DNA of 64,000 nt from CAWATZ01 sp963784995 (GTDB taxonomy: Bacteria > Planctomycetota > Planctomycetia > Gemmatales > Gemmataceae): assembly GCA_963784995.1 (NCBI GenBank), contig CAWATZ010000003.1, forward strand, positions 1,240,001 to 1,304,000. Direction: 5' to 3'. Below the pieces are notes generated by a model. It saw only the letters and a program-made list of their open reading frames with translations. It did not search any database and was not told the DNA's origin. Position 1 is the stretch's first letter; each line of letters starts with the position of its first letter. Positions 36,401-45,485 of the stretch are shown one piece after another. A program made the position numbers and the translations under genes.

Positions 36401-37602
36401 CCCGCTCCGCTCCCCGAAGTCATGGGGAAGGTCGATCGGTGCCAGAGGACCGCCAGCCCGGTCACCGCGGCGAGGGCAAGCAGGGCCGCGGTCAGCAGCC
36501 AGTTCCGCCCGGTCGGCTTCTCTCGCCGCGGCTTGCAGAACGGCTCCAGGGCCGAGATGACTTCCCCGGGGACCTGGAAGCGTGCGGCCGGGTTTTTGGC
36601 CATCATCCGCTCGACCACCCGAACCAGTTCGGGGGCAAGACCCGAACGCAGGGCCGCGATCGCCTCCGGCTTCTGTTCCAGGTGAGCCGCGAACTTCTGG
36701 GCCGTGTTGCCTCCCAGAAAAGGGGGCCGGCCCGAGAGCAGGAAGTACAGGGTACACCCAAGGCTGTAGACGTCGGCCCGTGCGTCGGCCGTGCGGGCAT
36801 CGCGGATTTGCTCGGGAGCCATGAAATCGGGCGTGCCCATCGGCTGGCCCACGGCTGTCAGCCCCTGTTCGCCCCATTGCTCCGTGCTGATGCTGGCCAG
36901 GCCGAAATCGAGCACCTTGATCTGTCCCTGTGGCGTCAGCATGAGGTTCTGGGGCTTGATGTCCCGATGCACCAGCCCTCGCTCCAGCGCATGCGCCAGA
37001 CCCAGGGCCGCCTGGCGGACGCAATCGCAAGCCCTCTCGACGGCCAGCGGCCCATCGCGTTCCACCAGCGCGGCCAGGCTGACGCCCTCGATGAACTCCA
37101 TGACCAGGAAGTGCAGCTCCCCGGCCTGCTCGGCGTCGTAAGCCTGCACCAGGTTGGGATGCGACAGCAGGGCCACGGCACGCGTTTCCCGGCGGAAGCG
37201 TTCCACAATGCTGGGAGAGGCGGTCAGTTGCTTGCTGATGACCTTCAAAGCAACGGTGCGGCGCATCAGCCGATGTTCCGCCTTGTAGACTTCGCCCATG
37301 CCTCCGGCACCCAGGCGTTGGAGTAAGCGATAGCGGGGATGGTCACGCAACTCCGACGGCATCCCCACATCGACGTGGGAAACTGTCAGAGCCACCAGGT
37401 CGGGATGTGGCACCGGGGTACTGCTGCCTGAACAAAGCAGGGCGAACAGCGGGTCGTTGGGAATGGCAAGCACTGCTTGCTGGCAGCTGGCGCAGACGTC
37501 CAGGTGCTCGGCAATGGCAACGGCGTCGGCATCCTCCAGACGCCCCTGGGCAAATCCAACCAGCGATTCGGGAGTCGGATGAGTCGGCCCTTGCTGCGTC
37601 AT
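33402..37602 (-). CDS. Giant Ser/Thr kinase-WD40-BTRD-beta-lactamase protein, copy 2
   Basis: ATG 37602 after GAGGA. Same order as copy 1: zinc finger (AEHLDVCASCQQAVL), an intact kinase domain (LLQRLGAGGMGEVYKAEHRL, HRDIKPQNLMLTPQGQIKVL), membrane helix, seven WD40 blades (for example FPGHASSVLGVAFLPDGYRA), BTRD1-type repeats with about 35 extra residues before NGYPTGNGCGF, and the serine hydrolase in the -1 frame. The heptamer C CCT TTC (34309-34303) marks the junction exactly as in copy 1. A further one-base loss near 33545 displaces the last 45 residues; the homologous end is the stop at 33402, otherwise 33356. The kinase and WD40 parts are clearly diverged from copy 1, the hydrolase hardly. 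Confidence 0.8.
34303..34327 (-). other. Candidate programmed -1 frameshift site, copy 2
   Basis: The same arrangement as in copy 1: zero-frame GAC CCT TTC with heptamer C CCT TTC at 34309-34303, continuing in -1 as CGC CTG GCC AGC, and GGAGGT at 34327-34322. Zero-frame reading stops at 34252. Confidence 0.55.
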
Positions 37603-37615
37603 GAGAAGTCCTCGT

Positions 37616-38593
37616 TCAGGGGATAAGGCTCCAATCGACCGCTACACGATCCTGGTAGCCCGAAAGTGCCATGAACGTGCTGTAATCCATGTTGGGCCGC
37701 AGCGCTCGCACGGAGCCATCTGCCAGACAATACTGGACGATGCCCGGATGATAGCTGCCGTACTGAAAAGTGAGCCCCCAATGGGACTGGCCCTCTTGAG
37801 CCATTCCCTGATTGATGGCCAGCCAGCCGACCCCCATCCAGGTATAAGCGGTCCCGGAAGGGGGGATCACCTCGCCGAACAGCAGGGTGTTGCTGGCGCC
37901 GTCCGCCTGGGTTACCTGCCGCAAGATCACGGACGAACGGTTGGTGAAGATGCCCACATACTGAGGGTCGATCAGGGCCTCATGTCCCGCCATGCCCAGG
38001 TAGTTCGTCAGGCCCAGGGACACCCCTGGCTGGGTAGGATTAAATCCCCACAAATCCTCCGTGTAGTTATCCGGTGGAGGTTGAAAGTAAGAGTGAAAGG
38101 CCATCCCAAATCCCAAAGGGGTTGAGGTCACGGCCGGAGCAGATGGGCAAAGGAACATCTTGGGCTGTTGCTGAGCTGCTTGCCAGGGCCCCGCGTAGTT
38201 CCACCATCCGGGGTAAACCTTGGTGAGAGCCAGGTAATCTCCGGGTAGGCCTGTCTGCATTTCGGTATAGAGCGGCCCCTGCTCCAGGTAGGGGAGCAAA
38301 AAAGCAAGCAGACCGACTTCTTGTTCCCTGTTCGGGGTCTGGATGATGGTCAGGTTCCAATAGGGCCCGAGATAGCCGGGAGGGAACTTGCCTTCAGCAT
38401 CATTGTAAAGGTGAGCGGCCAGGCCAAGCTGCTTGAGATTGTTACTGCACTGGGCCCGCGCCGCCGCTTCGCGGACTTTCTGGACGGCGGGCAGCAGCAG
38501 GCCAATGAGGATGGCGATGATGGCGATCACCACCAGCAACTCGATCAGCGTAAAGCCGGACCGCGGACGCCGCGGCGACAGCGACGGGGACAT
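37616..38593 (-). CDS. DUF1559 pseudopilin-like protein, copy 2
   Basis: 325 residues from ATG 38593 after AGGAGG. Prepilin-like start SGFTLIELLVVIAIIAILIG, then REAAARAQCSNNLKQLGLAA, and the end motif VQYCLADGSVRAL. Clearly paralogous to 31672-32625 but with many substitutions. It ends 13 bases before the start of the giant kinase, so the two are probably co-transcribed. Confidence 0.92.
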   Translation of the reverse strand: MSPSLSPRRPRSGFTLIELLVVIAIIAILIGLLLPAVQKVREAAARAQCSNNLKQLGLAAHLYNDAEGKFPPGYLGPYWNLTIIQTPNREQEVGLLAFLLPYLEQGPLYTEMQTGLPGDYLALTKVYPGWWNYAGPWQAAQQQPKMFLCPSAPAVTSTPLGFGMAFHSYFQPPPDNYTEDLWGFNPTQPGVSLGLTNYLGMAGHEALIDPQYVGIFTNRSSVILRQVTQADGASNTLLFGEVIPPSGTAYTWMGVGWLAINQGMAQEGQSHWGLTFQYGSYHPGIVQYCLADGSVRALRPNMDYSTFMALSGYQDRVAVDWSLIP

Positions 38594-38718
38594 GACCGAA
38601 ACCTCCTGGAATCTGGAGCCAACCGCCCCGCGCCGTTGCTGGGCAAGACAAGGGACTTCCACAACGCACTATCTGATATGGACCGAACTCGCCCAATCCT
38701 GTCAGAAAAATGGCGCCC

Positions 38719-39288
38719 TCAATCGGTCAGGTCGTGCGCCAGATCGCGTAACCTCTTGAGAATGCGGGACTTGGTGAGCAGAACCGCATTGACGGAAATT
38801 CCCAAACTGGCGGCGACTACCCCGGCCTCGTCGCCGTTGAGCAGCCGGCGGAAGGCCTGCCAGGTCGCCGGGGCGTAGTCGGGCTCCAGTTGGGCCAGCA
38901 TGCCCTTGAGGACGTGCTGGTCGTGTTCGCGGTCCCACAGCCGGCTCAGGTCGCTGGAGGGATCTTCCAGCTACCCCAGCACCGGCTCGACGGCGGCACT
39001 GTTGCGTTTGCGCGCCGCCAGAAGGCACGCAGCCGGTTGACCATGATCTGCCGCAGCCAGCCGCGGAAATGCCCCCCGGACCGGGTCGTAGTGGAAGTGA
39101 GGCAGCTCGCCGGCCACTGCTTGCAAGATGTCCTGGACTAGGTCGTCGCTATCGTGGGGTTGCAGCGCATAGCGGCGCAGCCAGGCGGTCAGCAGCGGTC
39201 TGTAAATGGCGTCGAAGTGTCTCCAGGCGTCGGCGTCCTCGGGCGCCTCGCGGAGTCGGTTCAGAAGGGTGGGCGGTGTCTGGGCCAT
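38719..39288 (-). pseudogene. ECF sigma factor, copy 2, inactivated
   Basis: Starts MAQTPPTLLNRLREAPEDAD at 39288 like copy 1. An indel near 39078 disrupts region 2 (DPVRGAFPRLAAAD against DPVRGHFRGWLRQIM), another lies near 39010, and a TAG at about 38974 replaces the CAG of copy 1. Region 4 is still readable in the last frame (LGISVNAVLLTKSRILKRLR). A stop by substitution plus indels argues for real loss, so the copy-2 unit may depend on the sigma factor of copy 1. Confidence 0.8.
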
Positions 39289-39335
39289 GGGCGGCATCCC
39301 CTGCGGCAGCGTCGGACTGGAAGGGAATGGGAAAC

Positions 39336-40202
39336 CTAATAGAGCAACCGGGCCAGCCGGGAGCGATACTCGTTGGCCAGCGGATGATCGACGCCCAGGA
39401 CGTAGAAGATCTTGACCATGGCGTCGCGGATCTTCGTCGGCGCCAGCTTGAAGTCCTGCTCGGCGGCGTCCATCAGCACTTCCAGGGCTTTCTCGTACTG
39501 CCCGGCCGCGGCCAGCACCACCCCCAGCTCGTAGCGGGCCTGGGTGCTGTTCGGATTGGCCGTCAGTCGGCGGCGGGCCTCGGCCTCCGTGCCCAGGTCC
39601 TTCGCCATCTGCCGCAAACCGACCTGCGCCCGGATGCGGTCCGCCTCGGCGCCCTCGGCTCCCTCGGAGCCGACCGGCTCCAGGATGTCGTTGATCTCCT
39701 CCAGCTTGTTCTGGGCCAGCAGCGCCCGCGCCAGGCCGACCCGGGCTTGCTGATTGGCGCCATCCTGGGCCAGGGCGTCGCGATAGGACTTCTCGGCTTT
39801 GGCCGGGTCGTTGTCCGCCTGTTTCTGCTCAGGCTGTTTCTCCTCGCCTTGCTCCGTCAGAAGCCGGCGGACGAACTCCTTCAGGTGCGGCTCGGGCAGC
39901 ACGCCCTCGAACTGCAGCACCAGCTGGCCATCGACGATCGCCTTGACGGCCGGGATCGATTCGACCTGGAAGTAGCCGGCCAGGTTGGGGTTGTCATCGA
40001 CGTTGATCTTGGCGAGGATCACCGCGCCCTGCTGTTCGTTGACCACCTTTTCCAGGACCGGACCCAGGGCCCGGCACGGGCCGCACCACGGCGCCCAGAA
40101 GTCGAGGATCACCGGCTGGTGCCGGGACGCCTCGACGACCTTCTCGGCAAAGTCGGCCTCGGTAACGTCGATGACCCAGGAAGACGCGGACGGATCGCTC
40201 AT
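39336..40202 (-). CDS. Thioredoxin-TPR protein (CnoX/YbbN-like)
   Basis: 288 residues from the second of two adjacent ATGs at 40202. Residues 1-110 are a thioredoxin fold with WAPWCGPC intact and the cis-Pro in VESIPAVKAIVDG. The rest has TPR-type repeats: YRDALAQDGANQQARVGLAR, RYELGVVLAAAGQYEKALEV, and the ending DHPLANEYRSRLARLLY. This is the chaperedoxin plan, which holds unfolded proteins and protects them from oxidation. Unlike E. coli CnoX, both active-site cysteines are present. It follows DUF1501 with a 7-bp gap. Confidence 0.9.
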   Translation of the reverse strand: MSDPSASSWVIDVTEADFAEKVVEASRHQPVILDFWAPWCGPCRALGPVLEKVVNEQQGAVILAKINVDDNPNLAGYFQVESIPAVKAIVDGQLVLQFEGVLPEPHLKEFVRRLLTEQGEEKQPEQKQADNDPAKAEKSYRDALAQDGANQQARVGLARALLAQNKLEEINDILEPVGSEGAEGAEADRIRAQVGLRQMAKDLGTEAEARRRLTANPNSTQARYELGVVLAAAGQYEKALEVLMDAAEQDFKLAPTKIRDAMVKIFYVLGVDHPLANEYRSRLARLLY

Positions 40203-40209
40203 CACTCTC

Positions 40210-41592
40210 TCAGCTCCGGAACAGCTCCTCGATCGGCTCGGCCTCGGTCAGCGGCAGCGGGCGATTGTCCGGTCCCGGAATGCGGGCCGTGTTCAGATCG
40301 AACCCCAGGCCCTTGTAGACCGTGGCCGCGATCTCGGCGGGGCCGACCGGCCGATCGCGCGGCTCGCCGCCGTTCTTGTCCGACGCGCCGATCACCTGGC
40401 CGCCCTTGATGCCCGCCCCGGCGAACAGCACCGACCAGACGCCCGGCCAGTGATCGCGGCCGCCCCGGCCGTTGATCTGCGGCGTCCGGCCGAATTCGCC
40501 CATCGCCAGCACCAGCGTCGTGTCCAGCAGGCCGCGCTGCTTCAGGTCTTCCAGCAGGCCCGTGTACGCCAGGTCGAACATCGGACACAGCGTTTCCTTG
40601 TAGTCGTCCAGCCGGACCGCCAGCGAGCCGCCGTCGGCGTGGCAATCCCAGGTGATCTCGTTGAACACCGTGTCGAACATGTTCACCGTCACCAACCGGA
40701 CGCCGTGCTCGACCAACCGGCGGGCCAGCAGGCAGCTCTGGCCGAAGGTGTTTCGTCCATACCGGCTCCGCAGTTCATCCTTCTCGGCGGCCAGATCAAA
40801 TGCCTTTTTGGTCTTTTCGGCAAACAGCAGGCCAAACGCCTGCTCGTAGGCCGAGTCGCGTGACCGGCTGTCCTCCGTGGCGTCGAAGGCCCGGTGTGCG
40901 TTGTCCACCGCTTCCAGCAGCTCCTTGCGGTTACGCAGCCGGGCCGGGTCGATGCCGGGGGCGGCGTTCAGGTCGCTGATCTGGAAGTTCCGGACCGAGG
41001 GGTCGCCGCGCAGGAACAGCGGCTCGTGCCGGGAGCCAAGAAAGCCGGCCGACTGGCCGTGGCTGACGCTGACGCCGGTGTTGCCGATCGGCGACGGCAG
41101 CACCACGAAGGGCGGCAAGCCGACAGTCTTGGGGCCGCGCATCACCGACAGGACCGAGCCATAGTGCGGATATTCCTGACCGCCGCGGAACAGGTGGCCG
41201 GTCTGCATCATCTGATGGCCGGTCTCGTGGATCGGGGCGGCCTTGTGGTGGACCGACCGGACCAGGGCCCAGCGCTCGGCCGTCTGGGCCATCAGCGGGA
41301 AATGCTCGCCGATCTCGATGCCCGACACGTTGGTCTTGATGGGGCGGAACGGCCCCCGGATCGTGTCGGGAGCGTTGGGCTTGAGGTCCCAGGTGTCCAG
41401 CTGGCTGGGGCCGCCGACCAGGAACAGGAGAATGCAGTTGATCTCATTGCCGCGGGCCTTTGCCGAGGCCCGGTTCAGGTCGGCCAGGCTCAGACCGACC
41501 GCGCCCGCGCTGGCGGCCCCGACCCGGAGAAAATCCCGGCGCGTCAGACCGTCACAAAAGCGAACGCCCTTCTTGCCGTGAAAGTGCAACAT
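40210..41592 (-). CDS. DUF1501 family protein
   Basis: 460 residues from ATG 41592. The N-terminus has a Tat-type signal (GLTRRDFLRVGAASAGAVGL). The body is the alkaline-phosphatase-like DUF1501 fold: LFLVGGPSQLDTWDLKPNAP, FPLMAQTAERWALVRSVHHK, HETGHQMMQTGHLFRGGQEY, LLEDLKQRGLLDTTLVLAMG, EFGRTPQINGRGGRDHWPG. The function is unknown; the conserved Asp/His residues suggest metal binding, and it should be exported folded. The frame is open to 41655 but the Tat motif supports this start. Confidence 0.93.
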   Translation of the reverse strand: MLHFHGKKGVRFCDGLTRRDFLRVGAASAGAVGLSLADLNRASAKARGNEINCILLFLVGGPSQLDTWDLKPNAPDTIRGPFRPIKTNVSGIEIGEHFPLMAQTAERWALVRSVHHKAAPIHETGHQMMQTGHLFRGGQEYPHYGSVLSVMRGPKTVGLPPFVVLPSPIGNTGVSVSHGQSAGFLGSRHEPLFLRGDPSVRNFQISDLNAAPGIDPARLRNRKELLEAVDNAHRAFDATEDSRSRDSAYEQAFGLLFAEKTKKAFDLAAEKDELRSRYGRNTFGQSCLLARRLVEHGVRLVTVNMFDTVFNEITWDCHADGGSLAVRLDDYKETLCPMFDLAYTGLLEDLKQRGLLDTTLVLAMGEFGRTPQINGRGGRDHWPGVWSVLFAGAGIKGGQVIGASDKNGGEPRDRPVGPAEIAATVYKGLGFDLNTARIPGPDNRPLPLTEAEPIEELFRS

Positions 41593-41794
41593 CCTCGTGC
41601 CCCCCTGGATGGATGCGTGGCGGGAATCTCTACGCATCATCGTATCCGCCCTCACGGCGGATGCAATGGAAAAAGGGCGGATCGGGCCCGCGCACCGGGT
41701 TTGCTCGTTTGGACTCGACCCTGTAAACTATCCGCTCCAGCGTCGCCAAAGCTGCCAGCCCTGGCGATGCGAGCCCATCCTACCGGAGGAAACG

Positions 41795-43126
41795 ATGCGG
41801 AAACTTTCTCTCGGCTTGCTTGCTCTCTGCCTGCTCCTGGCGGCCAGCCAGGCCGGCCAGTACGATAAGACCCGGCTCGACAACTGGCCCGCCTGGCGTG
41901 GTCCCCTGGCCAACGGCACCGCGCCCAACGCCAACCCGCCCGTCACCTGGGACGACAGGACCAACGTCAAATGGAAGGCAGCCCTGCCCGGCCGCGGCAG
42001 TGCCACGCCGATCGTCTGGGGCGACCAGGTCTTTGTCGTCACCGCCGTCAAGACCGAGCGGGCCGCCGCAGACAGCGAGCTGCCCCGGGTTAATCCCCGC
42101 TTCGAGAAGAAGACCACGGCCCCGACCACTTTCTACAAGTTCGTGGTCCTCAGTTTCGATCGCAAGAGCGGCAAGCTCCGCTGGGAAAAGACCGCCAACG
42201 AGGCGGTGCCCCACGAGGGCCATCATCCCACCCACTCCTACGCGGCCGGCTCCCCGACCACCGACGGCGAGCGGCTCTACGTCTCGTTCGGCTCATTCGG
42301 CATCTACTGCTACGACCTGCAGGGCAAGCTGCTCTGGAAGCGCGACCTGGGCCGGATGAGCACCCGGCTGGGCTGGGGCGAGGCGGTCACGCCGGTGGTT
42401 CACGGCGATTCTCTGCTGCTGAACTGGGACCAGGAAGCGGACTCGGCCCTGATCTGCCTGAATGCCAAGACGGGTGAAACGCGCTGGAAGGTCGATCGCG
42501 ACGAGAAGACCTCCTGGAACACGCCGCTGGTCGTGGAGTACAAGGGCAAGACCCAGGTGATCCTCAACGGCACCAACCGCGTCCGCTCTTACGACCTGGA
42601 GACCGGCAAGGATCTCTGGCAGTGCGCCGGCATGACGGTGAACGCGATTCCCTCGCTGGTCGCGGCCGAGGGCGTCGTCTACTGTATCAGCGGCTACCGG
42701 GGAGCCGCCGGCTTGGCCGTGTCTCTCGATTCCAGGGGCGACGTGACGGGCACGGCCAAGGTGCTGTGGAAGATCGAGCGCGGCACTCCGTACGTTCCCT
42801 CGCCGCTGCTGCTGGGCGACCGGCTCTGGTTCACCCAGACGAACAGCAACATCCTCACCGTCCTCGACGTCAAGACCGGCAAGGTGGTGGTGGACCGCGA
42901 GCGCTTGCCGGGCAAGGGCGACTTCTATGCCTCGCCCGTGGCCGCCGCCGGGCGGGTCTACTTCGTGGATCGCGCGGGAACGACGGTGGTGCTCAAGCAG
43001 GCCGACAAACTGGAGGTGCTGGCCACCAATCGGCTCGACGATCCGATCGATGCCTCGCCCGCGCTGGCCGGCAAGCAGCTGTTCCTGCGCGGGGAGAAGT
43101 TCCTCTACTGCATCGAGGCGGAGTGA
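41795..43126 (+). CDS. Secreted PQQ-type beta-propeller protein
   Basis: 443 residues from ATG 41795 after CGGAGGAAA. Signal peptide MRKLSLGLLALCLLLAASQA. Then WPAWRGPLANGTAPNANPPV and repeated A-x-D/N-x-x-T-G-x-x-x-W blades, for example LICLNAKTGETRWKVDRDEK, SYDLETGKDLWQCAG, LTVLDVKTGKVVVDRERL. These are PQQ-like repeats of the outer-membrane-assembly/propeller kind, not a PQQ enzyme with a catalytic Asp I can identify. Probably periplasmic scaffold or ligand binding. A terminator follows at 43132. Confidence 0.9.
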   Translation: MRKLSLGLLALCLLLAASQAGQYDKTRLDNWPAWRGPLANGTAPNANPPVTWDDRTNVKWKAALPGRGSATPIVWGDQVFVVTAVKTERAAADSELPRVNPRFEKKTTAPTTFYKFVVLSFDRKSGKLRWEKTANEAVPHEGHHPTHSYAAGSPTTDGERLYVSFGSFGIYCYDLQGKLLWKRDLGRMSTRLGWGEAVTPVVHGDSLLLNWDQEADSALICLNAKTGETRWKVDRDEKTSWNTPLVVEYKGKTQVILNGTNRVRSYDLETGKDLWQCAGMTVNAIPSLVAAEGVVYCISGYRGAAGLAVSLDSRGDVTGTAKVLWKIERGTPYVPSPLLLGDRLWFTQTNSNILTVLDVKTGKVVVDRERLPGKGDFYASPVAAAGRVYFVDRAGTTVVLKQADKLEVLATNRLDDPIDASPALAGKQLFLRGEKFLYCIEAE

Positions 43127-43131
43127 AACGG

Positions 43132-43160
43132 CGAGCGGGGGGACGCCCCCGCTCGTCTTT
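43132..43160 (+). terminator. Rho-independent-type terminator
   Basis: CGAGCGGGGG (43132-43141) pairs with CCCCCGCTCG (43146-43155), then TCTTT. It follows the PQQ-type gene stop by six bases. Confidence 0.75.
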
Positions 43161-43464
43161 GCCTTCTCCCTTGCCTATCCGGCATTTTCCATACAACCGC
43201 TACCGCCGACGCACATTTCGATCCGGGACAGCTACCGGAGCCGGATTTTCTGTTGCTCGAAAAAGGCGATCGCCCTACCGTGTAGGGGTGGCAAGCCTCG
43301 GCCTGCTAACGGAACAGAGAGTCCGTCTCTCGGCTCGGGAGCTGGCCTCTGTTGGGAATCTCGATTCGCGAGAGCGCGCTGTCCACCGGGTTACGGCTGT
43401 CGAGGATCAAACCGGCCGGTCAACCTGTCGAGGCTGGTGCAGCGCCTTTCGGGGAGGACCGATC
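43161..43464. other. Intergenic leader before the Cys-rich gene
   Basis: About 300 bp with no supported gene. The frame is accidental here; promoter elements are not clear by eye. Confidence 0.4.
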
Positions 43465-43638
43465 ATGCGAAGACTCGTTGCGGTCGGACTGCTGCTGGTG
43501 GTCTGCCTGCTGGAGGTGGGCTGCTGCAACCATTGCCAAAGATGCACGACCAGCAGTTACCCTTGCTGTTCGCCGTGTGCTCCGACCACGGCGCTGGTGC
43601 CGGTGCGGCCGCCCTGCAACACCTGCGGCATCCCTTGA
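43465..43638 (+). CDS. Small cysteine-rich secreted peptide 1
   Basis: 57 residues from ATG 43465 after GGGGAGG. A hydrophobic signal (RRLVAVGLLLVVCLLEVGC) is followed by CNHCQRCTTSSYPCCSPCAP and a proline/threonine-rich end. The first Cys could be a lipid anchor, but the lipobox is poor (E-V-G-C). Cys pairs may bind metal or form disulfides. A similar peptide lies at 44102-44377. Confidence 0.6.
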   Translation: MRRLVAVGLLLVVCLLEVGCCNHCQRCTTSSYPCCSPCAPTTALVPVRPPCNTCGIP

Positions 43639-44101
43639 GCGGATGAAGTCGCACACCGTCATCCCGATCTCCACTCCGTATCCAGGATAACGGCCTCTGC
43701 GCCGTTCTGAGGGTGGGAAAGAACGGCAGGGATGCCGTTCATTCTTTCGTCGGCCGGGCCGACGCCTTTCTTGAGTTCCTTTGCACTGATTGCCGTCGCT
43801 TTTCCCTTTGCCCTTCCCTTCGACGGTTGGATTGCCGACTCTCGTCTTTTTGGGACCGGGCTGCCCGATTCCCTTCCGGAGCAGGATTGTTACGACAGGT
43901 CGGCGGGCCGGGAAAAATGCGCTTGCTGAACCAGGCCGTTTGTTGCTTCGCGTGCGGCGGCGGGCATACTGGTGTGGAACCCTGGTCGATCCAACCCGGA
44001 TGGTTGTCTGGAAAGCGGCGCCGGGGGAACTGGGCTTGCCACGCCAGGATGGCAATGCCGGCCCTTGTGACCGGTTGCTCCCGGACCCAAGGAGTCTCTT
44101 C
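43639..44101. other. Gap between the two Cys-rich genes
   Basis: 463 bp. Only a short hairpin (GAACGGCA with TGCCGTTC near 43725-43742) stands out; no coding frame is supported. Confidence 0.4.
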
Positions 44102-44377
44102 ATGCGTTTGCGCCGATTGTGTCTGCTCCTGGCCACGTACACCTTGCTGCTCTGCTCCAGCGGTTGTTTTTGCTGCTTGCGGCACTGCCTGTGCAACCGC
44201 TGTTGCTGCTGTGGGCCCTGCTGCTCCCCGTGCTGCTCCCCGTGCAGTTCGTGCTGCGAATCCAGTTGCCACTACCCGCCTGGGCCCTCGGGGCCGCCCC
44301 TGGTGCCGATGCCGGCCCCGGTTGGGTCCGTCTCCGGATCGGTCCCGGCACCGATGCCGGTGGGCAAGTTCCGCTGA
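44102..44377 (+). CDS. Small cysteine-rich secreted peptide 2
   Basis: 91 residues from ATG 44102. A signal-like start (MRLRRLCLLLATYTLLLCSS) precedes an extreme Cys block, GCFCCLRHCLCNRCCCCGPC, CSPCCSPCSSCCESSC, and then a Pro/Val-rich tail (PPGPSGPPLVPMPAPVG). About 20 cysteines occur in 45 residues. Such a domain could bind metal or cross-link; no family recognised. The ribosome site is weak (AGGAGT). Followed by the 29-bp palindrome at 44405. Confidence 0.55.
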   Translation: MRLRRLCLLLATYTLLLCSSGCFCCLRHCLCNRCCCCGPCCSPCCSPCSSCCESSCHYPPGPSGPPLVPMPAPVGSVSGSVPAPMPVGKFR

Positions 44378-44404
44378 GATCGTGGGCCTTCTTCTCTCTT
44401 CAGT

Positions 44405-44467
44405 CCAACGAGCCGCCGGGTTTATCCCGGCGGTCTGGCCGCCGGGATAAACCCGGCGGCTCGTTGG
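44405..44467. repeat. Palindrome family A, copy 1 (29-bp perfect arms)
   Basis: Arms 44405-44433 and 44439-44467 are exact complements around TCTGG. The arm contains GAGCCGCCGGGTTTATCC. The same 25-bp core forms the palindrome at 61968-62022. It lies between convergent genes (Cys-rich 2 and queC), so it can also serve as a terminator. Confidence 0.85.
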
Positions 44468-44501
44468 AGAGGAGCGGTTCTTTTCCCCGCTCCCTCCTTG
44501 C

Positions 44502-45200
44502 TCAGGCGTACCGTGTCGGGTCCGGCAAACCGGCCGCCGCGAAGCCGCGCCGCCGCAGATCGCAGGAATCGCACCGGCCGCAGGCCAGCCCCTCGGCGGA
44601 CGGGGCGTAGCAACTGTGCGTCAGGCCGTAATCCACCCCGAGAGAATGTCCCAGCCGGATGATCTCCGCCTTGCTCATCTGGATCAGCGGCACGTGAATC
44701 CGGTACGTCCCCTGTCCTTCCACGCCCGCTTTGGTCGCCAGGTTGGCCAGGCGCTCGAACGCCTGGATGAACTCCGGCCGGCAATCGGGGTAGCCCGAAT
44801 AATCAAGGAAATTCACACCCGCAAAGAGATCGAAGCTGCCCAGCACCTCGGACCAGGCCAGGGCCAGGGCCAGGAAGACGGTATTGCGTGCCGGGACGTA
44901 GGTGATGGGGATGCCCTGGCCGATCTGCTCGGGCGTCCGATCCAGCGGCACTTCCAGCCCGTCGGAGGTGAGGGCGGAGCCGCCAAAGGCCCGCAGGTTG
45001 ATGTCGATGACCTGGTGCTGCTCGGCGCCCAGGGCCTGGGCCACCCGGCGCGCGGCCTCCAGCTCCACCGCGTGCCGCTGGCCGTAGGCGAACGACAGGG
45101 CGTGACAGCGATAGCCCTCCTTGCGGGCCACGGCCAGCACCGTGGCCGAGTCCAGGCCGCCGCTCAGTAACACCACCGCTGGCTTGCCTGTTGGCGACAT
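44502..45200 (-). CDS. queC: 7-cyano-7-deazaguanine synthase
   Basis: 232 residues from ATG 45200. It makes preQ0 from carboxy-deazaguanine with ATP and ammonia in queuosine synthesis. PP-loop motif LLSGGLDSATVLAVA at residues 12-25, SFAYGQRHAVELEAARRVA, VPARNTVFLALALAWSEVL, and the zinc site HSCYAPSAEGLACGRCDSC near the end. Length and motifs are complete. No other queuosine genes are adjacent; the next gene upstream is an unknown on the same strand. Confidence 0.96.
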   Translation of the reverse strand: MSPTGKPAVVLLSGGLDSATVLAVARKEGYRCHALSFAYGQRHAVELEAARRVAQALGAEQHQVIDINLRAFGGSALTSDGLEVPLDRTPEQIGQGIPITYVPARNTVFLALALAWSEVLGSFDLFAGVNFLDYSGYPDCRPEFIQAFERLANLATKAGVEGQGTYRIHVPLIQMSKAEIIRLGHSLGVDYGLTHSCYAPSAEGLACGRCDSCDLRRRGFAAAGLPDPTRYA

Positions 45201-45227
45201 GGGTTTGCTTCCTGAGACACCAGGGAA

Positions 45228-45485
45228 TCAACGTTGCAAATGGAGTTGTGGACTGACCGGCGGTTCCGGCAGGCCATCGATCAGTTGATCGAGGTCGCGG
45301 CTTTCTTCCGTTTTGGCAAAGGCGGTCCGCTCCTGGGCAGAAGGAAACAGCCGGGTGAACGGGCCTCCTGGGCCATAAACCGCGTTGTTGGCTTGGACCC
45401 AGGTCAGGCCCGGAGTTTCTACCAGCTTGCGCACGAGCGTCAACAATTCTTGCGCCCGGTTCTTGATGCTTCGTTTCGACATCAT
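45228..45485 (-). CDS. Small helical protein, unknown
   Basis: 85 residues from tandem ATGATG at 45485; a start at 45518 would add 11 residues. KRSIKNRAQELLTLVRKLVE, then LTWVQANNAVYGPGGPFTRL and EERTAFAKTEESRDLDQLID-like acidic end. It lies 27 bp upstream of queC on the same strand. No function recognised. Confidence 0.6.
   Translation of the reverse strand: MMSKRSIKNRAQELLTLVRKLVETPGLTWVQANNAVYGPGGPFTRLFPSAQERTAFAKTEESRDLDQLIDGLPEPPVSPQLHLQR

Larger units (their letters stand above)
27481..39288. repeat. Tandem duplication of a three-gene unit (about 5.92 kb period)
   Basis: Unit 1 (27481-33317) and unit 2 (33402-39288) each read, on the minus strand, ECF sigma factor, DUF1559 protein, giant kinase-hydrolase. 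Equivalent points are 5,920 bp apart at the frameshift site (28381 and 34301). Identity varies: about 27636-28200 and 33556-34120 differ at only a handful of bases, while neighbouring segments differ much more, which suggests gene conversion. Confidence 0.85.

Noticed and set aside
41597..41794. Upstream extension of the PQQ-type gene to 41597
   Set aside because: The signal peptide and AGGAGG-like site place the start at 41795.
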